A stretch of DNA of 64,000 nucleotides. Source: Tissierellia bacterium. GTDB taxonomy: Bacteria > Bacillota > Clostridia > Tissierellales > Tepidimicrobiaceae. A model generated the notes under the pieces. The model made no database searches, was not told the origin of the DNA, and saw only the letters and a list, made by a program, of their open reading frames with translations. Below are positions 33,444 to 42,856 of this stretch, one piece after another. The first letter of the stretch is position 1; each line of letters starts with the position of its first letter. Made by a program: the position numbers and the translations under genes. The stretch spans positions 1 to 64,000 of the forward strand of contig DUMS01000078.1 of NCBI GenBank assembly GCA_012839745.1, read 5' to 3'.

Positions 33444-34379
33444 ATGAAAAGAAAGTTTTTCAGGACTTTTTTTATTTCTCTAGTTTTGTTTACCGTATTG
33501 TGGACAGGCTTTATTTATAAGACGGTTATTATTGCAGAAGGTGAAGATGAAGTTGATTATGAGGATGAAGGATTTCTGGACAGGCTCATAGGGGGAAAAG
33601 ACAGAATTACTTTCCTGCTAATGGGAGTGGATTCAAATGATGTAAAAAAGAGTAAAGGTACCAGAACTGATACAATGATACTGTGCAAGGTTGATAAATC
33701 AACTGGCAAGATATCAATGCTTTCTATTCCAAGAGATACAAAAGCCTTTATAAGGGGAAGGAATGGCGAAGAAAAGATAAATCATGCCCATGCATATGGA
33801 GGACCTGAACTATCTGTAAAGGCTGTAAAGGATTTACTGGGAATTGATTTGGAGTATTATGTTAAGGTTGATTATAAAATAGTTAAAGAGTTTGTGGATA
33901 TAATTGGTGGAGTTGAAATAGATGTTCCAATGGACATGAAATATAGCGATCCTACTGCAGAACCACCTTTGTATATTGATTTGAAAGCTGGGCTGCAGGT
34001 ATTGGATGGAGATAAGGCATTGCAGTTTTTAAGGTTTAGAAAGGGATATGCAGACCAGGACCTGGGAAGAATCCGCTCACAGCAGCAGTTTATTAAATCA
34101 GCGATTAAGCAGGCATTGAAGATTGAAAATGTGGGTAAAATACCTCAAATGATCAAGTCATATTATAATAATGTTGAAACAAACATACCACTGGCCCTTA
34201 TATTAAAATTTGCAGTAAATATTAAGAATTATGATATAGAAGGCATACAAATGGATACTCTGCCAGGAGAATCCAAATATATAAACGGAGTATCATATTA
34301 TGTACCATATGAGGAAGAAATGCAAGCAATTGTAGATTTGATGTTTAATGATGATAATAATGAAAATAATAATAACTAA
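33444..34379 (+). CDS. LytR-CpsA-Psr (LCP) family cell-wall glycopolymer transferase
   Basis: A 311-residue membrane-anchored protein. The N-terminal helix (about residues 8-28) is followed by an LCP domain with ITFLLMGVD, KGTRTDTMILCKV, MLSIPRDTKAFI, KINHAHAYGGPEL and FLRFRKGYADQDLGRIRSQQQF. LCP enzymes move undecaprenyl-linked polymers such as teichoic acids to peptidoglycan. An acidic linker (EGEDEVDYEDEG) follows the helix and the C-terminus is Asn-rich. It lies between yqeK and rsfS, as in many Clostridia. Confidence 0.93.
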   Translation: MKRKFFRTFFISLVLFTVLWTGFIYKTVIIAEGEDEVDYEDEGFLDRLIGGKDRITFLLMGVDSNDVKKSKGTRTDTMILCKVDKSTGKISMLSIPRDTKAFIRGRNGEEKINHAHAYGGPELSVKAVKDLLGIDLEYYVKVDYKIVKEFVDIIGGVEIDVPMDMKYSDPTAEPPLYIDLKAGLQVLDGDKALQFLRFRKGYADQDLGRIRSQQQFIKSAIKQALKIENVGKIPQMIKSYYNNVETNIPLALILKFAVNIKNYDIEGIQMDTLPGESKYINGVSYYVPYEEEMQAIVDLMFNDDNNENNNN

Positions 34380-34409
34380 TTATACTATGAGTAAACAGGA
34401 GGTAATTAG

Positions 34410-34763
34410 GTGAAGGATATTGATGAAAGATTATCTATAATTGTAAAGGCATGTACTGATAAAAAAGGATCGGATATAAAGGTGTTGGACCTTAAAAAGC
34501 TGACTACTATTACAGACTATTTTGTAATTGTTAGCGGGAACTCGACTACGCAGACCATAGCTATAGCAGATGAAATTGAGGATAAGATGAGCCTGGCAAA
34601 TTATGAGCTTTTGGGAAAGGAAGGATATAAGGAAGGTACCTGGATTCTGCTGGACTATGGCAGTGTAGTGGTACATGTATTCAGAAAGGCTGAAAGGGAA
34701 TTCTATAATCTGGAAAGAGTTTGGGCTGACAGCCAGGAGTTGACCCTAGAGGATATAAAATAA
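34410..34763 (+). CDS. rsfS: Ribosomal silencing factor RsfS (Iojap family)
   Basis: A 117-residue protein with DIKVLDLKKLTTITDYFVIVSG and the C-terminal DYGSVVVHVFRKAEREFYNLERVW typical of RsfS. It binds L14 and blocks joining of ribosomal subunits when nutrients are scarce. It uses a GTG start after AGGAGG. It ends the obgE-nadD-yqeK-LCP group. Confidence 0.95.
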   Translation: MKDIDERLSIIVKACTDKKGSDIKVLDLKKLTTITDYFVIVSGNSTTQTIAIADEIEDKMSLANYELLGKEGYKEGTWILLDYGSVVVHVFRKAEREFYNLERVWADSQELTLEDIK

Positions 34764-34811
34764 CCCTTATAGTTATTTTATATAGATTAATTATAAAGGG
34801 GAGTGTTAATG

Positions 34812-35192
34812 ATGAATATTGAATTTATCTCTACAGAAAAAGCACCTCAAGCAGTAGGCCCTTATTCACAAGGAGTTAAAGCAAATAATATTATATTTAC
34901 ATCAGGTCAGTTGCCAATAGTTCCTGAAACAGGAGAACTGGTAATGGATGATATCAGAAAAGCAACAAGGCAATCCTTAGACAATGTATTGGCTGTTGTG
35001 AAAGCTGGTGGCGGAGATATAAGCAATATAGTAAAGGTGAACATTTATGTAAAGAACATGGACGATTTTGGTGCTGTTAATGAAGTGTATGACAAGTTCT
35101 TCAATGGGCACAAGCCAGCCAGGTCCTGTGTGGAGGTATCAAGGCTTCCAAAGGATGGACTGATAGAAATAGAAGCCATTGCAATATTGTAA
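34812..35192 (+). CDS. ridA: RidA family enamine/imine deaminase
   Basis: A 126-residue Rid protein that hydrolyses reactive enamines and imines such as 2-aminoacrylate, protecting PLP enzymes. N-terminal STEKAPQAVGPYSQGVK and GGDISNIVKVNIYVKN and the conserved Arg and Glu in ARSCVEVSRLPKDGLIEIEAIA are present. AAGGGGAG precedes two ATG codons (34809 and 34812); I use the second, but either is possible. It ends in a bidirectional terminator facing dacF. Confidence 0.93.
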   Translation: MNIEFISTEKAPQAVGPYSQGVKANNIIFTSGQLPIVPETGELVMDDIRKATRQSLDNVLAVVKAGGGDISNIVKVNIYVKNMDDFGAVNEVYDKFFNGHKPARSCVEVSRLPKDGLIEIEAIAIL

Positions 35193-35203
35193 CATAATTA
35201 ATG

Positions 35204-35240
35204 TAAGAAAATCTTGCTTAAAATGCAAGATTTTCTTAAT
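35204..35240. terminator. Bidirectional terminator between ridA and dacF
   Basis: TAAGAAAATCTTGC and GCAAGATTTTCTTA form a perfect 14-bp stem with a short T/A loop. Each side has an A or T tract, so it can stop transcription from both the + strand ridA and the minus-strand dacF. Confidence 0.85.
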
Positions 35241-36501
35241 AATAGGGGCTATGTGCTTTATAGTAGGAGCGCCTTTTTCTTCTTCTATTTTTCTTGTTCA
35301 GGACTATCAAAAATCTTATCAGTATAAATCCAAATAATAATATTAGATACCATTTACTCAGCAATTTTTCAAAGAAAGTTGGGGATGGAATCTCATCAAT
35401 ATCCAGAGTAGAAACTATATTTACTGTACCGAGATATTTATCTTCCAGGAAATATTCTACCTTTCCTAAAACATCTCCCTTTTCTATAGGTGCAGTAATA
35501 TTATCATTTATAGTTACTTTCTTTGATATCTTATCAAAGGAATTAACCGGAATGGTACGAGACAGTTCTTCTCCCAGTATACCAGCTACAACTGGTATAG
35601 TACCGTTATCAACTTTAATATTATCTACAAATTGATCCATTGGGGCTATATTTACTTTTTCAAAATTATCAAAACCATAATCTAACAGTTTATGAATATC
35701 CGAGTATATGTTATTTGATTTTAAAGCAACAGCAATAAGGCTCTCATTACCCCTTTGAGCAGATGCAACCAGACAGTTTCCTGCTTCCTGTGTGTATCCT
35801 GTTTTTACACCTGTAATTCCTTCATACTTAATACGAACAGTCTTCCCGTCAACAGTGATTGTATCGTTGCTATATAACAGCTTATTGGAAGACCACAGTA
35901 TTCTTTCCTGATTTTTCTTATTAGTAGGAGGAATGGTATATGTATAATTAGATACAATTTCCCTGAAAGTTTCATTTTTCATGGCATATTTTGCAATTAG
36001 GCTTAAGTCATAGGCAGTCGTAAGGTGGTTTTCAACGCTAAGTCCATTTGGATTTACAAAGTTTGATTCTACAGCACCTAATTCTTTAGCCTTTTCATTC
36101 ATAAGCTTAGCAAACTCTTCTACACTTCCGGAAATGTGTTTTGCCAGTGCAAGTGCTGCATCATTAGCTGATTCAATTAATAGAGCATATAACAGGTCCT
36201 TTACTGTTAGTTGCTCTCCAGCTTCCAAGGCAATATGGGCACCCTTTGTCATATAAACCACTTCCTCATCTACTGTTATTATATCATCCAGGTTTGCATT
36301 TTCAATTGTGAGGATTCCTGTCAGAATCTTTGTTGTGCTTGCTGGATGCAATTTTTTGTGAGGGTTTTTTTCATAGAGGACTTGTCCAGTTTCTGCATCA
36401 ATTAATATGGCACTTTCACTTGAAATGTTTAAGCTATCCGCAAAGGATATGCTATTGGTTAATAAAATCAGTAAAAAAGCAATTGCAAATACCTTTTTCA
36501 A
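35236..36501 (-). CDS. dacF: D-alanyl-D-alanine carboxypeptidase (PBP5/DacF type)
   Basis: A 421-residue low-molecular-weight PBP that trims the terminal D-Ala of stem peptides. A signal peptide (MKKVFAIAFLLILLTNSIS, using TTG) leads to the transpeptidase-like domain with SxxK (ASTTK, Ser 55), SxN (ESANDAA) and KTG (GVKTGYTQEAGNC). A C-terminal beta domain and a terminal transmembrane helix (WYLILLFGFILIRFLIVL) followed by a basic tail anchor it. TTG 36501 lies right after AAAGGAGGTAGCTA; the longer open frame upstream has no support. It is the only protein gene on the minus strand. In Bacillus, dacF is a forespore gene, but the sequence alone does not show that here. Confidence 0.93.
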   Translation of the reverse strand: MKKVFAIAFLLILLTNSISFADSLNISSESAILIDAETGQVLYEKNPHKKLHPASTTKILTGILTIENANLDDIITVDEEVVYMTKGAHIALEAGEQLTVKDLLYALLIESANDAALALAKHISGSVEEFAKLMNEKAKELGAVESNFVNPNGLSVENHLTTAYDLSLIAKYAMKNETFREIVSNYTYTIPPTNKKNQERILWSSNKLLYSNDTITVDGKTVRIKYEGITGVKTGYTQEAGNCLVASAQRGNESLIAVALKSNNIYSDIHKLLDYGFDNFEKVNIAPMDQFVDNIKVDNGTIPVVAGILGEELSRTIPVNSFDKISKKVTINDNITAPIEKGDVLGKVEYFLEDKYLGTVNIVSTLDIDEIPSPTFFEKLLSKWYLILLFGFILIRFLIVLNKKNRRRKRRSYYKAHSPYY

Positions 36502-36646
36502 ATAGCTACCTCCTTTCTCAATTATTAATAGTATATCAGAAAAATGGCTATAAATTAAATAGGAAATACTTTTTTTTAAAAAAAAGGACATATGCAAAAT
36601 ATGGAGAATAATATTATGTAAATAATCTGAGAGGGTGATTCTTAAT

Positions 36647-37249
36647 ATGCTATATTTTTCCAAAAAAGAACAGTTAATACTGACATCTATAGTTGTTGTA
36701 ATACTATTTATGTCTATATTTAACTTTCTTAGAAAGGATAAGGAAGGTACAGCAGGAGATATCACTATTGAGGATTATTTTTCAGAATTAGATCAAACAG
36801 AAGAAGCTGAATCAGAAGAGGCAGATGAAATAATGGTACATATAAGTGGCCAGGTGTATAACCCTGGAGTAGTAGTGCTAAAACCTGGGGCAAGACTAAT
36901 TGATGCTGTTAATTTAGCCGGTGGATTGAAAAAAGAAGCAGATTTGGATAAAATTAATTTATCAAAGAAATTATCTGATGAGGAAAAGATATATATTCCA
37001 AAGATTGGAGAAGAATATATAGATGTGTATGAATCAGAAGGTTCAAACAGCTCAACGGGGAAAATAGATATAAATACCTGTTCTAAGGAAGAGCTTATGT
37101 CTTTGCCTGGCATAGGTGAAGTGCTGGCTGATAGGATAATTGAATATAGAGAAAAATCCAGATTCAAAAGCATAGAGGAAATTATGAATGTATCAGGTAT
37201 AGGCAAGGGAAGATTTGAAGATATTAAGGATTTGATTATAGTAAGGTAA
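36647..37249 (+). CDS. comEA: ComEA family DNA-binding protein
   Basis: A 200-residue protein with an N-terminal transmembrane helix (about residues 8-27), an acidic linker (LDQTEEAESEEADE), an SLBB domain (VHISGQVYNPGVVVLKPGAR) and a C-terminal helix-hairpin-helix DNA-binding region (KIDINTCSKEELMSLPGIGE). ComEA binds incoming DNA on the outer membrane face during transformation. ATG 36647 follows GAGGGTGAT. With dprA and the ComM-like ATPase in this window, it hints at competence genes, although comEC/comFA are not present. selD follows in 12 nt. Confidence 0.9.
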   Translation: MLYFSKKEQLILTSIVVVILFMSIFNFLRKDKEGTAGDITIEDYFSELDQTEEAESEEADEIMVHISGQVYNPGVVVLKPGARLIDAVNLAGGLKKEADLDKINLSKKLSDEEKIYIPKIGEEYIDVYESEGSNSSTGKIDINTCSKEELMSLPGIGEVLADRIIEYREKSRFKSIEEIMNVSGIGKGRFEDIKDLIIVR

Positions 37250-37261
37250 AGGAGTGATACG

Positions 37262-38290
37262 GTGGTAAGATTAACAGAGTTAACAAAGACTTCAGGGTGA
37301 GCAGCCAAAATCGGTCCCGATATATTGGCACAGGTCCTGTGTCAGTTACCAAAGAATTATGATGAAAATTTGCTGGTTGGCCTGGAAACATCCGATGATG
37401 CAGCAGTTTACAGGATAAACGACCAATTAGCCTTAATACAGACTCTTGACTTTTTTACGCCAATTGTAGATGACCCTTACCAGTTTGGGCAAATAGCAGC
37501 AGCCAACTCATTAAGCGATGTATATGCCATGGGAGGGGAACCAAAGCTTGCCATGAACATAGTCTGCTTTCCAAACTGCCTAAGCCCTGATGTGCTGGTT
37601 GAAATATTAAAAGGCGGATATGATAAGGTAAAGGAAGCAGGAGCATTGCTAATAGGTGGACATACTGTAGAGGATGATGAGCCAAAATATGGTCTGTCAG
37701 TTGCAGGATTTGTAAATCCCAATAAAGTATGGACAAACAGCAATTCAAAGCCTGGGGATTATATTGTATTGACAAAGCCTTTGGGCGTTGGAATAATAAA
37801 TACGGCAATAAAAGGCGGATTGGCAGATGAAGAGGCTTATAATAAAGCAGTCAAGGTCATGTCAACTCTTAACAAATATGCAAAGGAAGCTTTGGATGGA
37901 ATTGATGTAAATAGCGTTACAGATATTACAGGTTTTGGACTTATAGGCCATGCTTTGGAGATGGCTTTAGGAAGTTCCGTTACTATAAAGATTAATCATA
38001 AAAGTATTCCTGTAATTGATAAAGCATTGGAATATGCCAGAATGGGATTGGTTCCTGCTGGAGCTTATTCCAACAGGAAACATGCAGGTGACAGGGTAAA
38101 ATTTAATGGTGAAATTCCTGAGGAAATGAAGGATGTGCTATATGACCCTCAGACTTCAGGAGGACTTATGATTTCTGTTCCCAGAGAAAATGTAGAATTA
38201 TTGCTTGAAAGGCTTAAGAATACTCCTACTGATTATGCAGTTATTGGAGAAGTTGTAGAAAAGGAAGATTATTTTATAATAGTAGAATGA
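37262..38290 (+). CDS. selD: Selenide, water dikinase, itself a selenoprotein (Sec at in-frame TGA)
   Basis: A 342-residue SelD that makes selenophosphate from selenide and ATP. GTG 37262 follows AAAGGAGTG, and reading TGA 37298-37300 as selenocysteine gives [19 protein letters not shown], which fits the SelD active site where many homologues have Cys. Downstream are [38 protein letters not shown] and [13 protein letters not shown] stem-loop with a GGTCC-type apical loop starts just after the TGA. Annotation pipelines may start it downstream at 37325 and miss the N-terminus. It forms a selDAB group with the next two genes. Confidence 0.95.
37301..37330 (+). promoter_or_regulatory. SECIS element (bacterial type) within selD
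   Basis: Immediately after the TGA, GCCAA (37304-37308) pairs with TTGGC (37325-37329). An asymmetric internal loop follows, then ATCG/CGAT (37310-37313 and 37318-37321) around loop GTCC. The G-G-U-C at the apex recalls the loop recognised by SelB in E. coli fdhF. It lies inside the coding sequence, as bacterial SECIS elements do. Confidence 0.7.
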
Positions 38291-38307
38291 AAGAAGGATT
38301 GATGCAG

Positions 38308-39729
38308 ATGGAGAAAAATCTTTTTAGATACATACCGAAGGTGGATGCATTACTTGATAATGCTGAGATAAAAAAAGCTTTAGAAGAGGTACCTAGAAAA
38401 ATAGTATTAAGCTCAATAAGGGAAGAGCTGGACTTATTCAGGGAAGAAATCAGAGAAAAAAAGCTAAATGAATATGAAGCCATAAAAAGAAGTGAAAAGA
38501 TAATAGATAATATTTTATACAGGATAAAAAGGAAGAATTCCTATGCTTTAAGAAGGGTAATAAATGGAACAGGTATAGTTATACATACAAATATTGGGCG
38601 TTCCCTTATAAGCAGAGAAGTAATGGAGAATGTTGTGGAAATAGCAACCAATTATTCAAATCTGGAATATGACATCAGCACTGGAGAAAGGGGCTCAAGA
38701 TATAGCCATCTAAAGGATATAATAACCGAAATTACCGGAGCAGAGGATGCAATGGTTGTAAACAACAATGCTGCGGCAGTTATGCTGGTTTTGAGCACTT
38801 TGGCAAAGGGTAGGGAAGTTATAGTATCAAGAGGAGAATTAATAGAAATAGGAGGCTCCTTTAGGATTCCTGATGTAATGGAGGAGAGCGGCGCAGTTTT
38901 AAAGGCAGTGGGGACTACAAACAAGACTCACTTAGAAGACTATGAAAATGCCATAAATGAAAATACTGCAGCATTGTTGAAGGTACATACCAGCAATTAC
39001 AGGATATTGGGATTTACATCATCAGTATCCTCTGAGGAGTTGTATCCGTTAAAGGTAAAATACAACCTCCCTCTAATTGAGGATTTGGGCAGTGGTGTTT
39101 TGGTAGACCTTTCTAAATTTGGTCTGGAATATGAACCTACTGTTCAGGATTCAATAAATAAGGGGGTAGATATTGTAACATTTAGTGGAGATAAGCTTCT
39201 TGGGGGACCTCAAGCAGGGATAATAGCTGGGAAAAAGGAATATATTGACAGGATGAAAAAAAATCCTCTGACAAGGGCCTTTAGAGTGGATAAGTTTACA
39301 ATATCTGCATTGGAAGCTACATTAAGGCTTTATTTAGATGAAAAAACTGCTGTGGAAAAAATACCTACACTAAGGATGCTCACCATGAGGGTTGAGGAGC
39401 TGGAAAAACGCACTAAAAAGCTATATGATAGGATAATTGGAACTGTTGACCATGAAATTTGCAACATAGAAATAGTGGATGGATTTTCTGAAGTAGGAGG
39501 GGGCAGCCTGCCCTTGGAGAAAATACCCACAAAATGCATCAGAATCAGGTTCAATGAATATAGTATTGCTGAATTTGAAAGGGCATTGAGGGAATTCAGA
39601 ATTCCTATTATTGCAAGGGTCTATAAGAACAGCTTATATTTAGATTTAAGAACTATACAGGAGGAAGAATATGAAATATTAGTGGAAGGTATACAATATG
39701 GACTTAAAAGAATGAAAGGGTGCATTTGA
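38308..39729 (+). CDS. selA: L-seryl-tRNA(Sec) selenium transferase
   Basis: A 473-residue PLP enzyme that converts Ser-tRNA(Sec) to Sec-tRNA(Sec) using selenophosphate. NGTGIVIHTNIGRSLIS is the N-terminal family motif. SRGELIEIGGSFRIPD and the PLP lysine in SGDKLLGGPQAG (about residue 296) are present, and the C-terminal third is complete. ATG 38308 has the best spacing from AAGGA; ATG 38287 overlaps the selD stop codon and is an alternative. The stop codon overlaps selB (TGATG). Confidence 0.96.
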   Translation: MEKNLFRYIPKVDALLDNAEIKKALEEVPRKIVLSSIREELDLFREEIREKKLNEYEAIKRSEKIIDNILYRIKRKNSYALRRVINGTGIVIHTNIGRSLISREVMENVVEIATNYSNLEYDISTGERGSRYSHLKDIITEITGAEDAMVVNNNAAAVMLVLSTLAKGREVIVSRGELIEIGGSFRIPDVMEESGAVLKAVGTTNKTHLEDYENAINENTAALLKVHTSNYRILGFTSSVSSEELYPLKVKYNLPLIEDLGSGVLVDLSKFGLEYEPTVQDSINKGVDIVTFSGDKLLGGPQAGIIAGKKEYIDRMKKNPLTRAFRVDKFTISALEATLRLYLDEKTAVEKIPTLRMLTMRVEELEKRTKKLYDRIIGTVDHEICNIEIVDGFSEVGGGSLPLEKIPTKCIRIRFNEYSIAEFERALREFRIPIIARVYKNSLYLDLRTIQEEEYEILVEGIQYGLKRMKGCI

Positions 39730-41648
39730 TGAAACATGTAATTGTAGGAACAGCAGGACATATAGACCATGGTAAGACAACTTTGATAAAGGCTTTAACA
39801 GGAAGAAATACTGATAGGCTAAAGGAGGAGCAGGAAAGAGGTATTTCAATAGATTTAGGGTTAACCTATTTTGATCTGCCTAGAGGGAAAAGGGTTGGAA
39901 TAATAGATGTTCCCGGCCATGAAAAGTTTATAAAAAATATGCTGGCAGGAGTTGCTGGTATAGATATTGTTATGCTGGTAATTGCAGCCGATGAGGGTGT
40001 CATGCCTCAGACAGTTGAACATTTGGCCATATTGGACCTGATAGGAGTTGATAAAGGATTCGTGGTATTGACTAAAACAGATTTGGTTGATGAAGAATGG
40101 ATTGAAATGGTTAAAGAGGATATAAGAGAAAAACTTGCTGGTACATTTCTTGAGGGTGCTCCAATAGTACCTGTTTCATCAACTAAAAAAACTGGCATTG
40201 ATGAGGTTATAAATCTCATTGACAAGTTATCAATGGAAATAGAGGACAGACAGGTGGATGATATGCCAAGACTCCCTATAGATAGGGTTTTTTCGGTACA
40301 GGGATTTGGAACTGTAGTTACAGGAACTCTTTTGTCGGGTTTGATAAATGTGGGAGATGAAGTTGAAATATTTCCTAAGAATATAATTGGACGGATTAGG
40401 TCCCTGCAGGTTCATGGTGTAAATACTGAAACTGCATATGCCGGTCAAAGGGTTGCCATAAACCTGGCAGGTGTTAAAAAGGATGATATAGAAAGAGGAG
40501 ATGTAGTTGCACCGGTAAATTCCATGAAAGCTACCAATATGCTGGATGTTAAGGTAAAAGCTATTGATAGCATAGATAGAATAATTGAAAACAGAACAAG
40601 ATTGAGGTTATATATAGGCACTAAGGAGGTGCTTACCAGAATTGTATTGTTGGATAGGGAGGAGCTAAATCCTGGAGAAGAGGCTTATGCTCAGCTAAGG
40701 CTGGAGGAAAGCGTGGTAGCCAAAAGAGGAGACAGGTTTATACTAAGATTCTACTCCCCTATGTTTACAATAGGTGGTGGAGAGATACTTGAACCAAATC
40801 CAGCTAAGAAGAAAAGATATGACCAGAAGGCTATAGAGGAATTGAAAATAAAGGAAAAGGGAGATTTAAAGGATGTAATTGAAAAGATTATTTTGGATAA
40901 CAGCAAAGCATTTCCTACAATAAAGGAAATATCCAAATCTACAGCCATGCTGGAAGAAAAGGTTATGATGGATGTTAATAATTTAAAAGAAGAAGGAAAG
41001 GTTGTGTTATTCAATCTTACAAAGGATTTACATGTAATACACATGGATTATTATAATTATATAAAATCCATGATATTGAATCACTTGGAGCAGTATCACA
41101 AAAGATTTCCATTAAGAATTGGAGTACTCAAGGAAGAGATACGAAGCAAATACCTTAATAATGCAAAGCCTCTTGTTGGAGAAAAGCTTATAGACCTTCT
41201 AATAAAAGAAGGATGTATTGAACAGCGTAATGAAAGCCTTTGCCTAAAGGGTTTTGAAATCAAGTATGATGAAAGACAAAAAAGAATAAAGGAAGATATT
41301 ATAGATATATTTAGAAAAGCAAGTTTTTCAACTCCCAAGAAAGAAGAGCTGATAAATAAAATGGCATATGTGGATGAAAAAGAGGTAGAGGAAGTTTTTG
41401 GCTCTTTAATAAATAGTGGAGAAATTATAAAATTGAGTGAAGATATATATTTATATAAAGAAAATATTGAAAAGGCAATTGCACTCTTAAAGGAATATCT
41501 GGATGAAAACGGATTTGTTACTGTGGCTCAGTTTAGGGACATATTAAATACAAATAGAAAAACAGCTTTGGCTTTACTGGAGTATTTTGACTATTTAAAG
41601 ATTACTAAAAGGGATGGAGACAAAAGAACGTTGGCCACTGGCAAATAA
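39729..41648 (+). CDS. selB: Selenocysteine-specific elongation factor SelB
   Basis: A 639-residue translation factor that brings Sec-tRNA(Sec) to UGA codons marked by SECIS. The N-terminal EF-Tu-like GTPase has [13 protein letters not shown], the DVPGHEKF motif and TKTD, followed by beta-barrel domains ([20 protein letters not shown]). The C-terminal part is made of winged-helix repeats that bind SECIS RNA ([20 protein letters not shown] near the end). ATG overlaps the selA stop. No tRNA-Sec gene (selC) was found beside it, so selC must be elsewhere. Confidence 0.96.
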   Translation: MKHVIVGTAGHIDHGKTTLIKALTGRNTDRLKEEQERGISIDLGLTYFDLPRGKRVGIIDVPGHEKFIKNMLAGVAGIDIVMLVIAADEGVMPQTVEHLAILDLIGVDKGFVVLTKTDLVDEEWIEMVKEDIREKLAGTFLEGAPIVPVSSTKKTGIDEVINLIDKLSMEIEDRQVDDMPRLPIDRVFSVQGFGTVVTGTLLSGLINVGDEVEIFPKNIIGRIRSLQVHGVNTETAYAGQRVAINLAGVKKDDIERGDVVAPVNSMKATNMLDVKVKAIDSIDRIIENRTRLRLYIGTKEVLTRIVLLDREELNPGEEAYAQLRLEESVVAKRGDRFILRFYSPMFTIGGGEILEPNPAKKKRYDQKAIEELKIKEKGDLKDVIEKIILDNSKAFPTIKEISKSTAMLEEKVMMDVNNLKEEGKVVLFNLTKDLHVIHMDYYNYIKSMILNHLEQYHKRFPLRIGVLKEEIRSKYLNNAKPLVGEKLIDLLIKEGCIEQRNESLCLKGFEIKYDERQKRIKEDIIDIFRKASFSTPKKEELINKMAYVDEKEVEEVFGSLINSGEIIKLSEDIYLYKENIEKAIALLKEYLDENGFVTVAQFRDILNTNRKTALALLEYFDYLKITKRDGDKRTLATGK

Positions 41649-41675
41649 TGTGATTACAATTGTGGAGTGTGACAT

Positions 41676-42386
41676 ATGATAAAAAAAGTTATAGTTATTA
41701 ATAAGGATACCTCTTTTATTAAAGGGCTTAAATATAGTTTGGAACATGAAGGATTTATAGTTGAATCTGCTTTAACCATAAAAGAAGCAACAGAGAAAAT
41801 GAAAAAGTATGATTATGACCTGGTGATTATGGATATACTGTTGCCTGATGGAAACGGGCTATTGTTATTAAAAGCTATAAGGGGAAATTCTCAGGTACCA
41901 ATAATTGTATTATCGGATAAAAATGAAGAGATGACAGAAATATTGGCATTGGAATACGGTGCAGATGATTATTTAACCAAATCCATAAATTTTATGGTTT
42001 TAAAAGCAAAAATAAAAGCATTATTTAGAAGAATCAATATGAATAATACAGGGAAAGACAAACATGTTGTAAAGATTGATGATTTTATAATAAATACAGT
42101 GGGAAGAAGAATTAGCATAAATGGAAGAAATGTTGTATTAACCGGGAAGGAATTTGACCTGTTTTATCTATTGATATCAAATCCTGGAAGGGTATTTACA
42201 AGAGAAGAGCTGCTGGAAACTATCTGGGGATATGAGTATTTTGGAGATATAAGAACGGTAGATGTGCATATAAGAAGGTTGAGAGAAAAGATAGAAGAGG
42301 ATTCTAGAAATGTGGAATATATACACACTAAATGGGGAAAAGGCTATTATTTTAAAAGGAAAAATGCAGGTGTAGCCCTTGAATGA
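41676..42386 (+). CDS. OmpR-family response regulator with an atypical receiver domain
   Basis: A 236-residue transcription factor with a receiver domain (1-~120) and an OmpR/PhoB winged-helix DNA-binding domain (~130-230, GREFDLFYLL-type with LTGKEFDLFYLLISNPGRVF and VDVHIRRLREKIEED). The phospho-acceptor Asp 53 in VIMDILLPDG and the Lys 102 in YLTKSIN are present. The acidic pair that binds Mg near the N-terminus is replaced by Asn-Lys before Asp 11 (VINKD). Phosphorylation may therefore be weak or absent. No histidine kinase is adjacent. It lies 27 nt after selB, but no functional link to selenium is visible. Confidence 0.88.
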   Translation: MIKKVIVINKDTSFIKGLKYSLEHEGFIVESALTIKEATEKMKKYDYDLVIMDILLPDGNGLLLLKAIRGNSQVPIIVLSDKNEEMTEILALEYGADDYLTKSINFMVLKAKIKALFRRINMNNTGKDKHVVKIDDFIINTVGRRISINGRNVVLTGKEFDLFYLLISNPGRVFTREELLETIWGYEYFGDIRTVDVHIRRLREKIEEDSRNVEYIHTKWGKGYYFKRKNAGVALE

Positions 42387-42427
42387 TTAAATATTTATTG
42401 ACAACACAAATTAGCTATATTAAAATA

Positions 42428-42460
42428 ATACTGTCAAGTTTTTTGCTTGACAGTATTTAT
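42428..42460 (+). terminator. Stem-loop between the response regulator and ylxM
   Basis: ATACTGTCAAG and CTTGACAGTAT form a perfect 11-bp stem around a T-rich loop, followed by TTATTATGG. It has a weak T tract, so it may be a partial terminator or mRNA processing site. Confidence 0.55.
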
Positions 42461-42472
42461 TATGGTGATATT

Positions 42473-42856
42473 ATGGTTGAAAAGCTAGTGGAAGTTGGTA
42501 TCTTATTCGATTTTTATGGGAAATTATTAAGTGAGAAACAATATTCAGTTGTAGAGCTATATTATATATATGATCTTTCCTTGGCTGAAATAGCAGAAGA
42601 GTTGAAAATAAGCCGTCAGGGAGTATATGATACTTTGAAAAGGGCAGAGGAAAATCTTTACCAATATGAGGATACATTAAAATTAGTGGAGAAGTTTTAT
42701 AGGAATAGGAAATCCCTTGAAGAAGTATATAAATTGGCAGTGGACATAGAGAAAGAATCTAATGCAACAGACAATGAGATATTAAAGCAAAAGGCATTTA
42801 TCTTAAAAGAGGAAATTAGGAAGATTATTCACAATAACCAGGAGGGCGTTTATTAA
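42473..42856 (+). CDS. ylxM: YlxM/p13-like helix-turn-helix protein of the SRP operon
   Basis: A 127-residue UPF0122 family protein with an HTH of the sigma-70 region 4 type (LSLAEIAEELKISRQGVYDTLKRAEENL). It is linked in Firmicutes to ffh and the signal recognition particle and is thought to affect SRP assembly or regulation. ATG 42473 follows GGTGATATT. An in-frame extension to 42383 would run through the stem-loop and is rejected. Its stop codon overlaps the ffh start (TAATGA). Confidence 0.9.
   Translation: MVEKLVEVGILFDFYGKLLSEKQYSVVELYYIYDLSLAEIAEELKISRQGVYDTLKRAEENLYQYEDTLKLVEKFYRNRKSLEEVYKLAVDIEKESNATDNEILKQKAFILKEEIRKIIHNNQEGVY

Noticed and set aside
34764-34808. Hairpin covering the ridA binding site (CCCTTATA with TATAAAGGG)
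   Set aside because: The pairing needs a bulge and a long loop in very AT-rich sequence; too weak to call.
36502-36646. Divergent promoters between dacF and comEA
   Set aside because: Candidate hexamers match poorly and the sequence is mostly A/T runs.
36502-36765. N-terminal extension of the minus-strand D,D-carboxypeptidase
   Set aside because: The signal peptide and a strong AAAGGAGG site define the start at 36501; the extension lacks family similarity.
36793-37308. 171-residue minus-strand open frame opposite comEA
   Set aside because: It is a shadow of comEA and overlaps the selD start.
37262-37330. selD as a pseudogene or frameshift because of an in-frame TGA
   Set aside because: The reading continues with the conserved SelD active-site context, a SECIS-like stem follows, and selA and selB are adjacent.
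41649-41675. selC (tRNA-Sec) next to selB
   Set aside because: The gap is only 27 nt. No tRNA-like sequence was seen close to the selDAB group.
42383-42472. Upstream extension of ylxM
   Set aside because: It runs through an 11-bp stem-loop and has no ribosome binding site; the family N-terminus starts at 42473.
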